Shown: positions 1-8,448, numbered from the stretch's first letter. The stretch is DNA of 19,504 nucleotides from Alistipes sp. (GCA_022511355.1 JAFLRS010000017.1:1-19504), one strand, 5' to 3'. The notes: generated from the sequence alone by a model not told the origin. Numbers and translations: made by a program.

Positions 1-1358
1 AAAAATCTGTACGGCGAATATCGGAACGGCAAATCGGGTCGAACCGGCGTTAGCACCACCGAACGCTCGTGAGAAAATGACTCGAACGTCCTGCGGCCAT
101 GATAACTCCCCATGCCCGAATTCCCCGTCCCGCCAAACGGTATGTTCTCATTCACTACGTGCATTATCGTATCATTGATGCAGACCCCGCCCGACGAAGT
201 CCGATACACCAACTCCAATCCCTTCTTCTCCGACCCGAAATAATACATCGCCAACGGCTTCTCCCGTCCGTTCACGAATCGCACCACCTCCTCGCTCTCG
301 TCAAACAACAACATCGGCAACACCGGTCCGAATATCTCCTCACGCATAACAGACGACGATTCCGAAACTCCACGCAACAGCGTCGGTTCCACATAGAGGT
401 CCGAACGGTCGCAACCTCCGCCGACAACAGCCTCACCCTCCGACAAATAACCGCTCACACGGTCGAAAGCGCGTTCGTTAACCATGCGCACGAAATGTTC
501 GGCCTGCGAAGCATCGTCGCCCAGCAAACGGCGCACCTCCTCCGCGAAAGCCGCAACGAACGGCCCCTCCAACGAACGGTGAAGCATCAGATAGTCGGGA
601 GCTATGCAGGTCTGACCCCCGTTCAGAGTCTTGCCCCACGCAATCCGACGCGCAGCTATCCTTACATCCGCTTCACGGTCCACGATGCAGGGACTTTTGC
701 CGCCCAACTCCAGCACCACGGGCGTGAGATTCTCCGCGGCGGCACGCATGACCGTGCGCCCCAAAACCGGACTGCCCGTAAAAAATATGATGTCGAAACG
801 CTCGCCCAACAACTTGGTGTTGACCGTGCGGTCGCCCTCCACGGCGGCTATGTACTCCGAAGGAAAGGTCTCGGCAATCATGGCGGCCAAAGTCTCCGAA
901 ACATGAGGAGTATAGGGCGAAGGCTTCAGGACGGCGGTGCATCCCGATGAAACGGCCCCTATCAGAGGATTGAGCAGCAGCTGCACGGGATAGTTCCACG
1001 GTGCGATTATGAGAGCGGTGCCCAGCGGTTCGAAGAGTGTTTTGCTGCGCGACGGCCACATTTTGAGGGGTGTGGGTCGGCATTTTATGCGCGCCCAGCT
1101 TTTGACTTTGCGGCGATGAAGTGCTATTTCGCCGTAGAGGATTCCGAATTCGGTCATGAACGACTCCTCGCGCGACTTGCGCAAATCGGCATAGAGAGCG
1201 TCGCTCAAACGCTCCTCCCAACGGCGCAGAGCCTCATCCAATCGGGCAAGCATGGCGCGGCGGAAAGAGATTTCGCGCGTGACTCCCGAAGCAAAAAATT
1301 CCCGCTGTTTTGCGACGAGTTGGGGAATCGATTCCAACGGCGTGTTTTTGCACTTCAT
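1..1358 (-). CDS. NAD(P)-dependent aldehyde dehydrogenase, fatty-aldehyde (ALDH3) type, C-terminus cut by window edge
   Basis: The frame stays open from the ATG at 1358 to the left edge (about 452 residues), so only a few C-terminal residues should be missing for a family of roughly 455-460. It should oxidise aliphatic or aromatic aldehydes to acids with NAD(P). Seen in sequence: the cofactor-binding segment IIAPWNYPVQ (about 117-126), FTGSP (193-197), the general-base motif LELGGKSP with Glu217, and the nucleophile motif NGGQTCIAPDY with Cys251. NGGQTC and the late RYSPY tail are typical of the ALDH3/YwdH branch. The start lies 21 bases after the stop of the S41 lipoprotein gene on the same strand, so the two may be co-transcribed; no terminator is visible between them. 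Leucine codons shift from CTC/CTG early to almost only TTG late. The physiological substrate is unknown. Confidence 0.93.
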   Translation of the reverse strand, partial: MKCKNTPLESIPQLVAKQREFFASGVTREISFRRAMLARLDEALRRWEERLSDALYADLRKSREESFMTEFGILYGEIALHRRKVKSWARIKCRPTPLKMWPSRSKTLFEPLGTALIIAPWNYPVQLLLNPLIGAVSSGCTAVLKPSPYTPHVSETLAAMIAETFPSEYIAAVEGDRTVNTKLLGERFDIIFFTGSPVLGRTVMRAAAENLTPVVLELGGKSPCIVDREADVRIAARRIAWGKTLNGGQTCIAPDYLMLHRSLEGPFVAAFAEEVRRLLGDDASQAEHFVRMVNERAFDRVSGYLSEGEAVVGGGCDRSDLYVEPTLLRGVSESSSVMREEIFGPVLPMLLFDESEEVVRFVNGREKPLAMYYFGSEKKGLELVYRTSSGGVCINDTIMHVVNENIPFGGTGNSGMGSYHGRRTFESFSHERSVVLTPVRPDLPFRYSPYRF

Positions 1359-1379
1359 TTTTTCTCGGTTTTGAGATGT

Positions 1380-3080
1380 TCAGAATTGGCGGTCGCGGTC
1401 GTCGAGCGGCTTGACCATATTGTTTTCGAACGGATTGCGTCGGCGTATGCGCAGACCTTCATTGCCGTTTCCGCTGCGGGTTGCAGGCTGCACGAGCATC
1501 ATCTTGCAACGGGGCACGACCGCCGTCAGAGCCGTTTCGCCGCCGTCGGTAACGACCGAAAGGTCCGAAGACGACAGAGTTCCGCCGGCAATGGCGTAGA
1601 GAGCGTCGGCCAAATAGTCGAATTTCTGTATGCTGCCGTTCGAACCCGGATACAGCATACCCCAGTCTTCGGGCATGAATTCATCGTAGGTGTGGTACGT
1701 TCCGCTGCTGCTCTGAATGGGGGCCGGTTTGATGTCGGGAGTGAATCCGTCGTCGTAGTCGCTTTCGCCTTTGGCGTTGTAGGTCTGGAACGATATGGGG
1801 GCGAGGGTGTAGACATATCCGTCGAAACTTCGGGTCGAGGTGGTGACCTCCATACCCACATCCTTGCCGTTGGTGGGTTCGCAGCCGATGAGTATCACAT
1901 TGCGGTCGAGTCCGCGCAGCGAATTTATGGTCAGTTCGCTGGCCGAAGCGGTATTGCGTCCGCCAATGACGTAGACGTTTTCGAATCCGTAGCTGTCGGC
2001 ATACCGTTCATAGTCGCCGTCGAAGAGTTCGCAGGGGAAGGCTGTGGCATCCGAGAGGTCGGTTATGTCGTAGTCTTTTTTCATGCGTTCGTCGTTGTAG
2101 CGGTAGTAGGCAAATACTTTGCCTTTGCAGTGGGGTCCGGCCAGAACCGCCGAGAGCAGACGGCTCGAAATCACATGACCGCCGCCGTTGTAGCGGAGGT
2201 CGAGAATCACATCCTCGACGCCGGCGGCTTTGAAGCGGTCGAACACCTCGAGCAAATCGTTGTCGTAGGCGGCATCGAAACCGTTGTAGACCAAATAGCC
2301 CGCAATCCTGCCCGCAACATTGTAGATGCGTTCGAAGAGTATGGGATTCGGATAGTAGTAGTCGGTCTCGACGGTGACGGTATTGAGCGACCCGTCGTCG
2401 GCTTCGATGGAGAGTTTATAGCTCTTTTTGCTGTAGAACTCGTCGTCCAGCAGGTCGGCATATGAACCTTTGAGCGAGGCGAGGGTTGTATTTTTGCCGT
2501 TGATTTGGGTAATGAGGTCGCCGCGTCGGATGCCGGCCTTGTAGGCGGGCGAATCCGGATAGACCCACAGAGGCGTAACTCCGTAATAGAACGGGTTCGA
2601 GCTAAGCCTTACGAGGACTAAATACATACCCGTGCCGTAGGCGTATTCGCGCGGAATTTCGTCGTAGAGCGAGCCTTCGGCACGTCCCGCTGCCGACTTT
2701 TCGCGCTCCACATAGGAGTAGAAGTACCATTCGCCGTCGTATTCGAAACCGTCTTTGGGGTTCTGACCTTTGGCGTGCATCTGGTCGAGCACGTCGTCCA
2801 GAAAGTTGGAGTAGCTCTGATTGTAATTGCGCGAGGTTTGGCGGTATGCGTCGTTGTAGAGGTAGTATTTGTCGAGCATTGCATCTATATACAGACGGTT
2901 CGCCGAAGCGGTAATCTGGCCGCTCTCCTGATTGTGCGAGCCTCCGCCTCCGCCGCTGCCTCCGCCGTTGCCGTTGTCGTTATCGTATTCGCCGCCCTGC
3001 GTGCAGGCCGTGAATGCGCAGAGCGCCATGATGACTGCCGTCAAATGTAGTGTCAGTCGCTTTGTTTTAGAAATTTTCAT
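1380..3080 (-). CDS. Surface-exposed S41-family serine protease lipoprotein with PDZ domain
   Basis: This 566-residue protein is a predicted lipoprotein: a basic start, a hydrophobic stretch, then a lipobox ending at Cys26 (AFTAC), followed by an acidic, Asn/Gly-rich linker (about 30-48). An extended helical region (about 50-150) precedes a PDZ-like domain (about 160-200, with SPAYKAGIRRGD). The S41 core follows: VILDLRYNGGG (about 291-301), TASASEL with the likely nucleophile Ser379, and NGK with the likely base Lys406. The Ser-Lys spacing is two residues longer than in Prc/CtpA (25). This matches the Bacteroidota lipoprotein S41 group more than cytoplasmic-membrane CtpA. The acidic residues after the lipobox suggest export to the outer-membrane surface (inference). 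It has its own -7 element upstream and may be co-transcribed with the aldehyde dehydrogenase. Substrate unknown. Confidence 0.9.
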   Translation of the reverse strand: MKISKTKRLTLHLTAVIMALCAFTACTQGGEYDNDNGNGGGSGGGGGSHNQESGQITASANRLYIDAMLDKYYLYNDAYRQTSRNYNQSYSNFLDDVLDQMHAKGQNPKDGFEYDGEWYFYSYVEREKSAAGRAEGSLYDEIPREYAYGTGMYLVLVRLSSNPFYYGVTPLWVYPDSPAYKAGIRRGDLITQINGKNTTLASLKGSYADLLDDEFYSKKSYKLSIEADDGSLNTVTVETDYYYPNPILFERIYNVAGRIAGYLVYNGFDAAYDNDLLEVFDRFKAAGVEDVILDLRYNGGGHVISSRLLSAVLAGPHCKGKVFAYYRYNDERMKKDYDITDLSDATAFPCELFDGDYERYADSYGFENVYVIGGRNTASASELTINSLRGLDRNVILIGCEPTNGKDVGMEVTTSTRSFDGYVYTLAPISFQTYNAKGESDYDDGFTPDIKPAPIQSSSGTYHTYDEFMPEDWGMLYPGSNGSIQKFDYLADALYAIAGGTLSSSDLSVVTDGGETALTAVVPRCKMMLVQPATRSGNGNEGLRIRRRNPFENNMVKPLDDRDRQF

Positions 3081-3105
3081 GGTTTTGTGTTTTTGTTGCC
3101 GTTTG

Positions 3106-3113
3106 CAAATATA
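3106..3113 (-). promoter_or_regulatory. -7 promoter element of the S41 lipoprotein gene
   Basis: On the minus strand this reads TATATTTG, an exact match to the Bacteroidota sigma-ABfr -7 consensus TAnnTTTG. A TTG (3136-3138) lies 22 bases upstream, slightly longer than the usual 19-21. It is 25 bases before the ATG at 3080 and just after the nth stop, so the protease gene need not depend on the dxs-nth transcript. Confidence 0.7.
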
Positions 3114-3126
3114 GCATTTAATACCG

Positions 3127-3810
3127 TTATTGGTTCAATTCTCGTTCCGAAGCTGTCGATTCCTTACCATATATACGCGCACGCGCGAAGTGACGACACC
3201 ACGGCGAGACTCCGCATTCGTTGCATTTGGGCGCGCGTGCCGTGCATACGTAGCGTCCGTGAAGAATCAGCCAGTGGTGGGCTTTGGGCAGCAGATGCGA
3301 AGGTATATGTTTTTCGAGCTGAAGTTCGGTCTGCAACGGGGTTTTGGCTCCGCGGGTGAGTCCCATTCGGGCCGAAACGCGGAAGACGTGGGTATCGACC
3401 GCCATCACCTCGCGTCCCCACACCACCGAACCCATTACATTGGCCGTTTTGCGTCCCACGCCCGGCAGCGACTGCAAATCGGCGGCATCGCTCGGGACTT
3501 CGCCTCCGAAACGCTCGCAAATCATGCGGGACAGACCGGCCAGATGCTTCGCCTTGCTGTTGGGATAGGATATGCTCTTCACGTAGGGGAGAATATCGTC
3601 GGCCGAAGCTTCGGCCATGGCCTGCGCCGTGGGAAAGGCTTCGAAGAGTGCCGGAGTGGTCATATTGACCCGTTTGTCGGTGCATTGCGCCGAGAGAACC
3701 ACCGCCACCAGCAGTTCGAACGGATTGCGGTAGTGCAGTTCGGTTTCGGCCGTCGGCATATTGCTCTCGAACCATCCGATTATCGCTGAGTATCTCTCTT
3801 TCAGGGTCAT
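3127..3810 (-). CDS. nth: Endonuclease III (DNA glycosylase/AP lyase)
   Basis: Removes oxidised pyrimidines and cleaves the abasic site in base-excision repair. With the ATG at 3810 the protein is 227 residues, a little longer than E. coli Nth (211). The helix-hairpin-helix segment LPGVGRKTAN carries the catalytic Lys121; VDTHVFRV carries the catalytic Asp139. The C-terminal 4Fe-4S ligands Cys189, Cys196, Cys199 and Cys205 show the canonical C-x6-C-x2-C-x5-C spacing. A longer frame opens at 3858, but the ATG at 3810 is preferred: it overlaps the dxs stop as ATGA, has AGGAG a few bases upstream, and gives the family's usual N-terminus. Overlap with dxs implies translational coupling. Confidence 0.97.
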   Translation of the reverse strand: MTLKERYSAIIGWFESNMPTAETELHYRNPFELLVAVVLSAQCTDKRVNMTTPALFEAFPTAQAMAEASADDILPYVKSISYPNSKAKHLAGLSRMICERFGGEVPSDAADLQSLPGVGRKTANVMGSVVWGREVMAVDTHVFRVSARMGLTRGAKTPLQTELQLEKHIPSHLLPKAHHWLILHGRYVCTARAPKCNECGVSPWCRHFARARIYGKESTASERELNQ

Positions 3811-5678
3811 ATCATCTCCTTTACGGCGGCGTAAACCGCATCGGCATCGTATCCGCACAGAGCCTGCAGTTCGGCTACGGTTCCGTGTTCGACGAATCGG
3901 TCGGCGATGCCCAGCGAACGCACCCTCACAGCCAAACCCTCACGGTTGAAAAAGGCCGTTACAGCCTCGCCGACGCCTCCGCGCAGAGAGCCGTCCTCGA
4001 CCGTAATCACGCATCGGAATCGGCGTCCGACCTCGCGCAGCAGCTCTTCGTCCAAAGGTTTCACGTAGCGGAGGTCGTAGTGTGCCGCCGACACGCCTTC
4101 GGCTTCGGCCCGCGCGACCGCCTTTTCGCACTGACGCGCCGCCGTGCCCGCACTTACAATCGCTATGTCGCTGCCTTCGTGCAGGCATCGTCCGCGTCCG
4201 ACGGGAATCTCCGCGAAGTCGCAGCCGCGCCAGCACGCACCCGCACCCGTTCCGCGGGGATAGCGAATCACGAAGGGAGTCCCCGCCTGCAGAGCCGTAT
4301 ACATCATGTTGCGAAGCTCCGATTCGTCGGAGGGAGCGGCAATCACCGTGTTGGGAATGCAGCCCATATATGCAAGGTCGAAGGCTCCGTGATGCGTCGC
4401 GCCATCCTCGCCGACCACGCCGCTGCGGTCTAAACACAACACCACCGGCAGCGACGGAATCGCCACATCGTGGATGAAATTGTCGTAAGCCCGCTGCATG
4501 AAGGTGGAGTAGATGTTGCAGAAGGGAACCATGCCCGAAGCGGCCAGACCCGCCGAAAATGTAACGGCATGACCTTCGGCGATACCCACATCGAAGCATC
4601 GCGAAGGCATTTCACGCATCATTATGTCGAGCGAACATCCCGTAGGCATTGCGGGGGTTATGCCCGCCACGCGGCTGTCGATGCGCGCGAGGTCGAGCAG
4701 CGTCTGTCCGAATACGTCCTGATAGCGGTCGGCTCCCGACGGACCCATACGGCGGCCCGTTTCGGGGTCGAAGCGTCCCGGAGCATGGAAATCGGTCTGA
4801 TGAGTCTCGGCCGGAGCATATCCCTTGCCCTTGACCGTCATGACGTGCAGCAGCTTGGGTCCTCCGATGCGCTTCAGGTCGGAAAGCACCCGCACCAATT
4901 CGCGCACGTCGTTGCCGTCGATGCGGCCGAAGTATCTGAAATTCAGACTCTCGAAAAAATTGCTGTTCTGAAGCACTCCCTGCTTGACCGCATTGCCCGC
5001 CTTGCGTATCAGATTCAGCAGACGCGGAGTCCGGCCCAGCATTCGCCACAGCGAACGTTTCAGACGATTGTAGAACCGCGAGGTCGAAACCCTCACCAAA
5101 TAGCGTCCCAACGCCCCCGTAGGACGGTCGATGGCCATGTTGTTGTCGTTGAGAATCACCAACAGGTCGCTGTTTTTGCCGTCGCCGGCGTTGTTCAGAC
5201 CCTCGAAGGCCAGACCTCCCGTCATGGAACCGTCGCCGATGACCGCCACCACCTTGCGCTTTTCGCCCTGCAGTTCGGCGGCTTTGGCCATTCCGAATGC
5301 GGCCGAAATCGAAACCGAAGCGTGTCCGCAGCCGAATGTGTCGTATTCGCTCTCGCTCATGCGCGGAAATCCGCTGATTCCGCCCAACGTGCGCTGCGAC
5401 GCAAATGCCTCGCGGCGTCCCGTCACAATCTTGTGGGCGTAAGCCTGATGACCCACATCCCAAATCAGACGGTCGTGCGGCGTGTCGTAGACATAGTGCA
5501 GCGCCACGGCCAACTCCACCGCACCCAAACTCGAACCCAAATGCCCGGGATTCACCGAACATACCTCTATAATATACCGACGCACCTCCTCGCAGTAGGC
5601 CGGAAGTTCGTCCGGAGTCAGGGTCCGGAGGTCGGCAGGGTCATTCACCCGCATCAAATATCGCCATCGGCTGTTCAT
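3807..5678 (-). CDS. dxs: 1-deoxy-D-xylulose-5-phosphate synthase
   Basis: Condenses pyruvate and glyceraldehyde 3-phosphate, the first step of the MEP isoprenoid pathway, using thiamine diphosphate. Length (about 623 residues) matches the family. Seen: the N-terminal NPGHLGSSLG with the active-site His, the thiamine-binding motif GDGSMTGG...NDNN (about 148-179), DRSGVVGEDGATHHGAFD in the pyrimidine domain, and FDVGIAEGHA with the catalytic Glu. The C-terminal transketolase domain is complete. The start is uncertain: the longest frame begins at a GTG (5684), and ATGs lie at 5678 and 5654. The -7 element TAACTTTG ends at 5684, so a start at 5684 cannot be right, 5678 would be nearly leaderless, and 5654 (MRVNDPADLR) is a serious alternative. 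The stop overlaps nth. Confidence 0.96.
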   Translation of the reverse strand: MNSRWRYLMRVNDPADLRTLTPDELPAYCEEVRRYIIEVCSVNPGHLGSSLGAVELAVALHYVYDTPHDRLIWDVGHQAYAHKIVTGRREAFASQRTLGGISGFPRMSESEYDTFGCGHASVSISAAFGMAKAAELQGEKRKVVAVIGDGSMTGGLAFEGLNNAGDGKNSDLLVILNDNNMAIDRPTGALGRYLVRVSTSRFYNRLKRSLWRMLGRTPRLLNLIRKAGNAVKQGVLQNSNFFESLNFRYFGRIDGNDVRELVRVLSDLKRIGGPKLLHVMTVKGKGYAPAETHQTDFHAPGRFDPETGRRMGPSGADRYQDVFGQTLLDLARIDSRVAGITPAMPTGCSLDIMMREMPSRCFDVGIAEGHAVTFSAGLAASGMVPFCNIYSTFMQRAYDNFIHDVAIPSLPVVLCLDRSGVVGEDGATHHGAFDLAYMGCIPNTVIAAPSDESELRNMMYTALQAGTPFVIRYPRGTGAGACWRGCDFAEIPVGRGRCLHEGSDIAIVSAGTAARQCEKAVARAEAEGVSAAHYDLRYVKPLDEELLREVGRRFRCVITVEDGSLRGGVGEAVTAFFNREGLAVRVRSLGIADRFVEHGTVAELQALCGYDADAVYAAVKEMI

Positions 5679-5683
5679 GGGCA

Positions 5684-5691
5684 CAAAGTTA
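5684..5691 (-). promoter_or_regulatory. -7 promoter element of dxs
   Basis: On the minus strand this reads TAACTTTG (exact TAnnTTTG). No well-spaced TTG is seen at -33. Transcription would begin about 5-8 bases downstream, near 5677-5679, which bears on the choice of dxs start codon. Confidence 0.6.
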
Positions 5692-5703
5692 ATAAAAAAT
5701 CCT

Positions 5704-5711
5704 TATCTTTG
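5704..5711 (+). promoter_or_regulatory. -7 promoter element of rarA
   Basis: The plus strand reads TATCTTTG (exact TAnnTTTG), 24 bases before the rarA ATG. It lies 12 bases from the opposing dxs -7 element, so the two promoters are divergent and close enough for the polymerases to compete. No clear -33 TTG at the expected spacing. Confidence 0.65.
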
Positions 5712-5735
5712 GGGAGTCAAATCATCGCTCGAATC

Positions 5736-7010
5736 ATGGCTGCACCTCTCGCTGAACGACTCCGCCCCAAAAGTCTCGACGAATACATCGGACAACACCA
5801 CCTCGTGGGCGAAAACGGCGTCTTCCGCAAATTCTTCGAAACCGGAAACGTCCCCTCATTCATTCTGTGGGGCCCTCCCGGCGTCGGCAAAACCACACTC
5901 GCACGACTCATCTCGGCTACGCTCGACCGTCCGTTCTTCACCCTCTCGGCCGTGACCGCAGGCGTCAAAGAGGTGCGCGAAATCATAGAAAAAGCCAAAC
6001 AACACCACCTCTTCCGACAACAAACCCCTTTCCTCTTCATCGACGAAATCCACCGATTCAACAAATCGCAGCAGGATTCGCTCCTCGGAGCCGTCGAACA
6101 GGGCATCGTCACACTCATAGGCGCAACTACCGAAAACCCTTCGTTCGAAGTCATATCGCCGCTGCTCAGCCGCTGTCAGGTCTATATCCTCAACCCCATG
6201 GAGGATGACGACCTCCGCCGACTCCTCGACCGCGCACTCTCCGCCGACGAAATACTCCGTTCGCGCAACGCCCGCGCAACCGAAACCGAAGCCTTGTTCC
6301 GATTCTCGGGCGGCGACGCTCGCAAATTGCTGAATATCCTGGATATAGTGGCCGGAGCCACCGACGGCGACATAACCATCGACGACCGTACTGTCACCGA
6401 CTGCCTGCAACAGAACATCGCCCTCTACGACAAGAACGGCGAACAGCATTACGACGTGATTTCGGCCTTTATAAAGAGCGTGCGCGGCAGCGACCCCGAT
6501 GCTGCAATCTACTATCTGGCCCGTATGCTGGCCGGCGGCGAGGAACCCCGATTCATAGCCCGCCGACTGGTGATTCTCGCCTCCGAGGATGTGGGTCTGG
6601 CCAATCCCAACGCTCTGCTGCTGGCCAATGCCTGCTTCGATACGGTACACAAAATAGGAATGCCCGAAGCGCGGATAACCCTCGCCGAAACCACCATCTA
6701 TCTGGCAACCAGTCCCAAAAGCAATTCGGCTTATATGGCCATAGATACGGCTCTCGACTTCGTGAACCGCGATACGACAAATCGGCCCGTGCCTCTGCAT
6801 CTGCGCAACGCCCCCACCAAACTGATGAAAAATGCAGGTTACGCCAAGGGGTACAAATACGCCCACGACTATGAAAATCATTTTGTCGAGCAGGAGTTCA
6901 TGCCTTCGTCGCTGAAGAACAAACGGTTTTACACGCCCGATACGGGCAATGCTGCGGAGGCTCGGATAGCGGAGTTCATGCAGCGGTTGTGGGGCGACAA
7001 GAAGAGATAG
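5736..7010 (+). CDS. rarA: Replication-associated recombination protein A (AAA+ ATPase, RarA/MgsA)
   Basis: An AAA+ ATPase of the clamp-loader clade that acts at stalled replication forks. The chosen ATG (5736) gives 424 residues, the usual family size, and the N-terminus APLAERLRPKSLDEYIGQ. The open frame continues far upstream only as a shadow of dxs. Seen: Walker A GPPGVGKT (46-53), Walker B FLFIDEIH (Asp103, Glu104), sensor-1 region IGATTENPSF (128-137), arginine-finger region LLSRCQVY, then the C-terminal tetramerisation region with EDVGLANPNAL and NAGYAKGYKYAHDY. The next gene's ATG follows its TAG with no gap, so the two are one operon. Early codons strongly favour CTC for leucine (8 of the first 9); usage drifts to CTG and TTG toward the end. 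Confidence 0.97.
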   Translation: MAAPLAERLRPKSLDEYIGQHHLVGENGVFRKFFETGNVPSFILWGPPGVGKTTLARLISATLDRPFFTLSAVTAGVKEVREIIEKAKQHHLFRQQTPFLFIDEIHRFNKSQQDSLLGAVEQGIVTLIGATTENPSFEVISPLLSRCQVYILNPMEDDDLRRLLDRALSADEILRSRNARATETEALFRFSGGDARKLLNILDIVAGATDGDITIDDRTVTDCLQQNIALYDKNGEQHYDVISAFIKSVRGSDPDAAIYYLARMLAGGEEPRFIARRLVILASEDVGLANPNALLLANACFDTVHKIGMPEARITLAETTIYLATSPKSNSAYMAIDTALDFVNRDTTNRPVPLHLRNAPTKLMKNAGYAKGYKYAHDYENHFVEQEFMPSSLKNKRFYTPDTGNAAEARIAEFMQRLWGDKKR

Positions 7011-7502
7011 ATGAAACGTATAGGTTTGATATCCGACACACACGGCACGTTCGATGCTCCGCTGCGTGAATTTCTGCGCGACGTGGATGAGATATGGCAC
7101 GCGGGCGATTTCGGCTCGGCGGAGGTTGCTGACGAGATAGCGTCATTCAAGCCTTTGCGCGGGGTGTGGGGCAATATCGACGGAGGTATTATGCGCAGGA
7201 TGTTCAACGAGTCGTTGTCATTCCGCTGCGAGGATGTGACGGTATTGATGACTCATATAGGCGGATATCCCCGTCATTATACTCCGAAGGCGGTGCGCGG
7301 TATTCAGAGTTTGCGTCCGGGGATATTCATTTCGGGACATTCTCACATTTTGAAGATTATTTACGATGATGTGTATGATTTGTTGCACATCAATCCGGGG
7401 GCGGCGGGTTGTTACGGTCCGCATCGAACGAGGACGGCGTTGCGTTTCGAGATAGACGGCTCCGACATCAGGAACATGGAGATTTGGGAGTACGACCGCT
7501 GA
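7011..7502 (+). CDS. Metallophosphoesterase, YfcE/MJ0936 family
   Basis: A 163-residue calcineurin-like phosphodiesterase of the YfcE/MJ0936 type, probably cytoplasmic since no signal peptide is seen. Dinuclear-metal ligands are all present: Asp9 and His11 (SDTHG), Asp33 (HAGDFG), Asn55 (WGNID), His82 (MTHIGG), His110 and His112 (SGHSH). Family members hydrolyse phosphodiester model substrates in vitro; the native substrate is unclear. It starts directly after the rarA stop, suggesting coupled translation. Leucine codons are 9 TTG and 2 CTG with no CTC, unlike the start of rarA. The rarA-yfcE pairing may simply be operon sharing. Confidence 0.92.
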   Translation: MKRIGLISDTHGTFDAPLREFLRDVDEIWHAGDFGSAEVADEIASFKPLRGVWGNIDGGIMRRMFNESLSFRCEDVTVLMTHIGGYPRHYTPKAVRGIQSLRPGIFISGHSHILKIIYDDVYDLLHINPGAAGCYGPHRTRTALRFEIDGSDIRNMEIWEYDR

Positions 7503-7522
7503 CCCCTCCCCGCAAAACCGTT

Positions 7523-8377
7523 TCAGGCTTTTTCGGCGAAACCCTTCAACAACGCTATCTCTTCCGCCCAACGCGATTCATCGGGAGTCTCCAATATCAA
7601 TGGTATGCCGTCGAAGCGCGAATCCTCAACAATATACCGAAAGGCATCTATTCCTATAAATCCCTCGCCCAACGGCATATGACGGTCTACATGACTCCCC
7701 TGAATCTTCATGGCGTCGTTCAGATGCATACCCCGCAAATATCCGAAACCTACAACACGGTCGAACTCCTCGAACGTACTCTCGAATGCCTCACGAGTCC
7801 GTAAATCATATCCCGCAGCAAATGCATGACACGTATCTATGCAAACCCCTACGCGCGACTTGTCCTCCACCCGCTCGATAATATACGCAAGGTGTTCGAA
7901 CGCAAAACCCAAATTGCTGCCCTGACCCGCCGTGTTCTCAATCACCGCCGTAACACCGCAGGTGCGGTCCAATGCCATATTTATAGATTCGGCAATACGG
8001 TCCAGCGACTGCATGGCGGTAATCTTGTTGAGGTGACTCCCCGGATGAAAATTCAAACGGTCGAGTCCGAGAGCCTCGCATCGCGCCATCTCCCCGAAAA
8101 ACGATTCGCGCGACTTTTCGAGTCCGTCGCGTTCGGGATGCCCCAGATTGATGAGATAACTGTCGTGAGGCAGAATCTGCGACGCCGTATATCCGCAACT
8201 GATGCAAGCTTCGCGGAAAGCGGCTGTTTGCCGGTCGGTGAGTTCGGGCGCGGACCACTGACGCTGATTCTTGGTGAACAGCGCAAAGGCCGTGGCTCCT
8301 ATGGCGCGGGCGTTGAAAGGCGCATTCTCCAGTCCGCCCGAAATGCTGACGTGAGCCCCTATGAATTTGTTCGACAT
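7523..8377 (-). CDS. nfo: Endonuclease IV (AP endonuclease)
   Basis: Cleaves 5' of abasic sites and cleans blocked 3' ends in base-excision repair, so it acts next to Nth, encoded about 4 kb away. Length is 284 residues (E. coli Nfo 285). All nine Zn ligands known from the E. coli enzyme are found with a constant offset of two: His71, His111, Glu147, Asp181, His184, His218, Asp231, His233 and Glu263. Family signatures ENTAGQGSNLG, CIDTCHAFAAGYD and HLNDAMKIQGSHVDRH are intact. Its 3' end faces the yfcE end with only 20 bases between, and no clear terminator hairpin is visible there. It has its own promoter, divergent from the DUF3078 gene. Confidence 0.97.
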   Translation of the reverse strand: MSNKFIGAHVSISGGLENAPFNARAIGATAFALFTKNQRQWSAPELTDRQTAAFREACISCGYTASQILPHDSYLINLGHPERDGLEKSRESFFGEMARCEALGLDRLNFHPGSHLNKITAMQSLDRIAESINMALDRTCGVTAVIENTAGQGSNLGFAFEHLAYIIERVEDKSRVGVCIDTCHAFAAGYDLRTREAFESTFEEFDRVVGFGYLRGMHLNDAMKIQGSHVDRHMPLGEGFIGIDAFRYIVEDSRFDGIPLILETPDESRWAEEIALLKGFAEKA

Positions 8378-8402
8378 AAAAATCGGTTCGTTAAATGTTT
8401 GA

Positions 8403-8410
8403 CAAATATA
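8403..8410 (-). promoter_or_regulatory. -7 promoter element of nfo
   Basis: On the minus strand this reads TATATTTG (exact TAnnTTTG), 25 bases before the nfo ATG. No TTG at the ideal upstream spacing was found. Confidence 0.65.
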
Positions 8411-8418
8411 GGTATTTT

Positions 8419-8448
8419 TTGCACTCTGTACGTTTTTATTTATCTTTG
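8419..8448 (+). promoter_or_regulatory. Promoter (-33 TTG and -7 TATCTTTG) of the DUF3078 gene
   Basis: TTG at 8419-8421 within a T-run, a 19-base spacer, then TATCTTTG at 8441-8448 is a full match to the Bacteroidota housekeeping promoter. The DUF3078 ATG lies 34 bases beyond. This element and the nfo promoter share the 8378-8482 gap in opposite directions. Confidence 0.78.

Noticed and set aside
99..950. 283-residue plus-strand frame near the left edge
   Set aside because: It is antisense to the aldehyde dehydrogenase, whose catalytic Cys and Glu motifs are on the minus strand.
1116..2465. 449-residue plus-strand frame
   Set aside because: It is antisense to the S41 lipoprotein and aldehyde dehydrogenase genes, has low-complexity Val/Phe/Ala composition and no recognised motif. 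The minus-strand genes explain the region.
4470..5735. Long upstream extension of the rarA frame
   Set aside because: It is antisense to dxs, has no family similarity, and crosses the rarA promoter. RarA of normal size starts at 5736.
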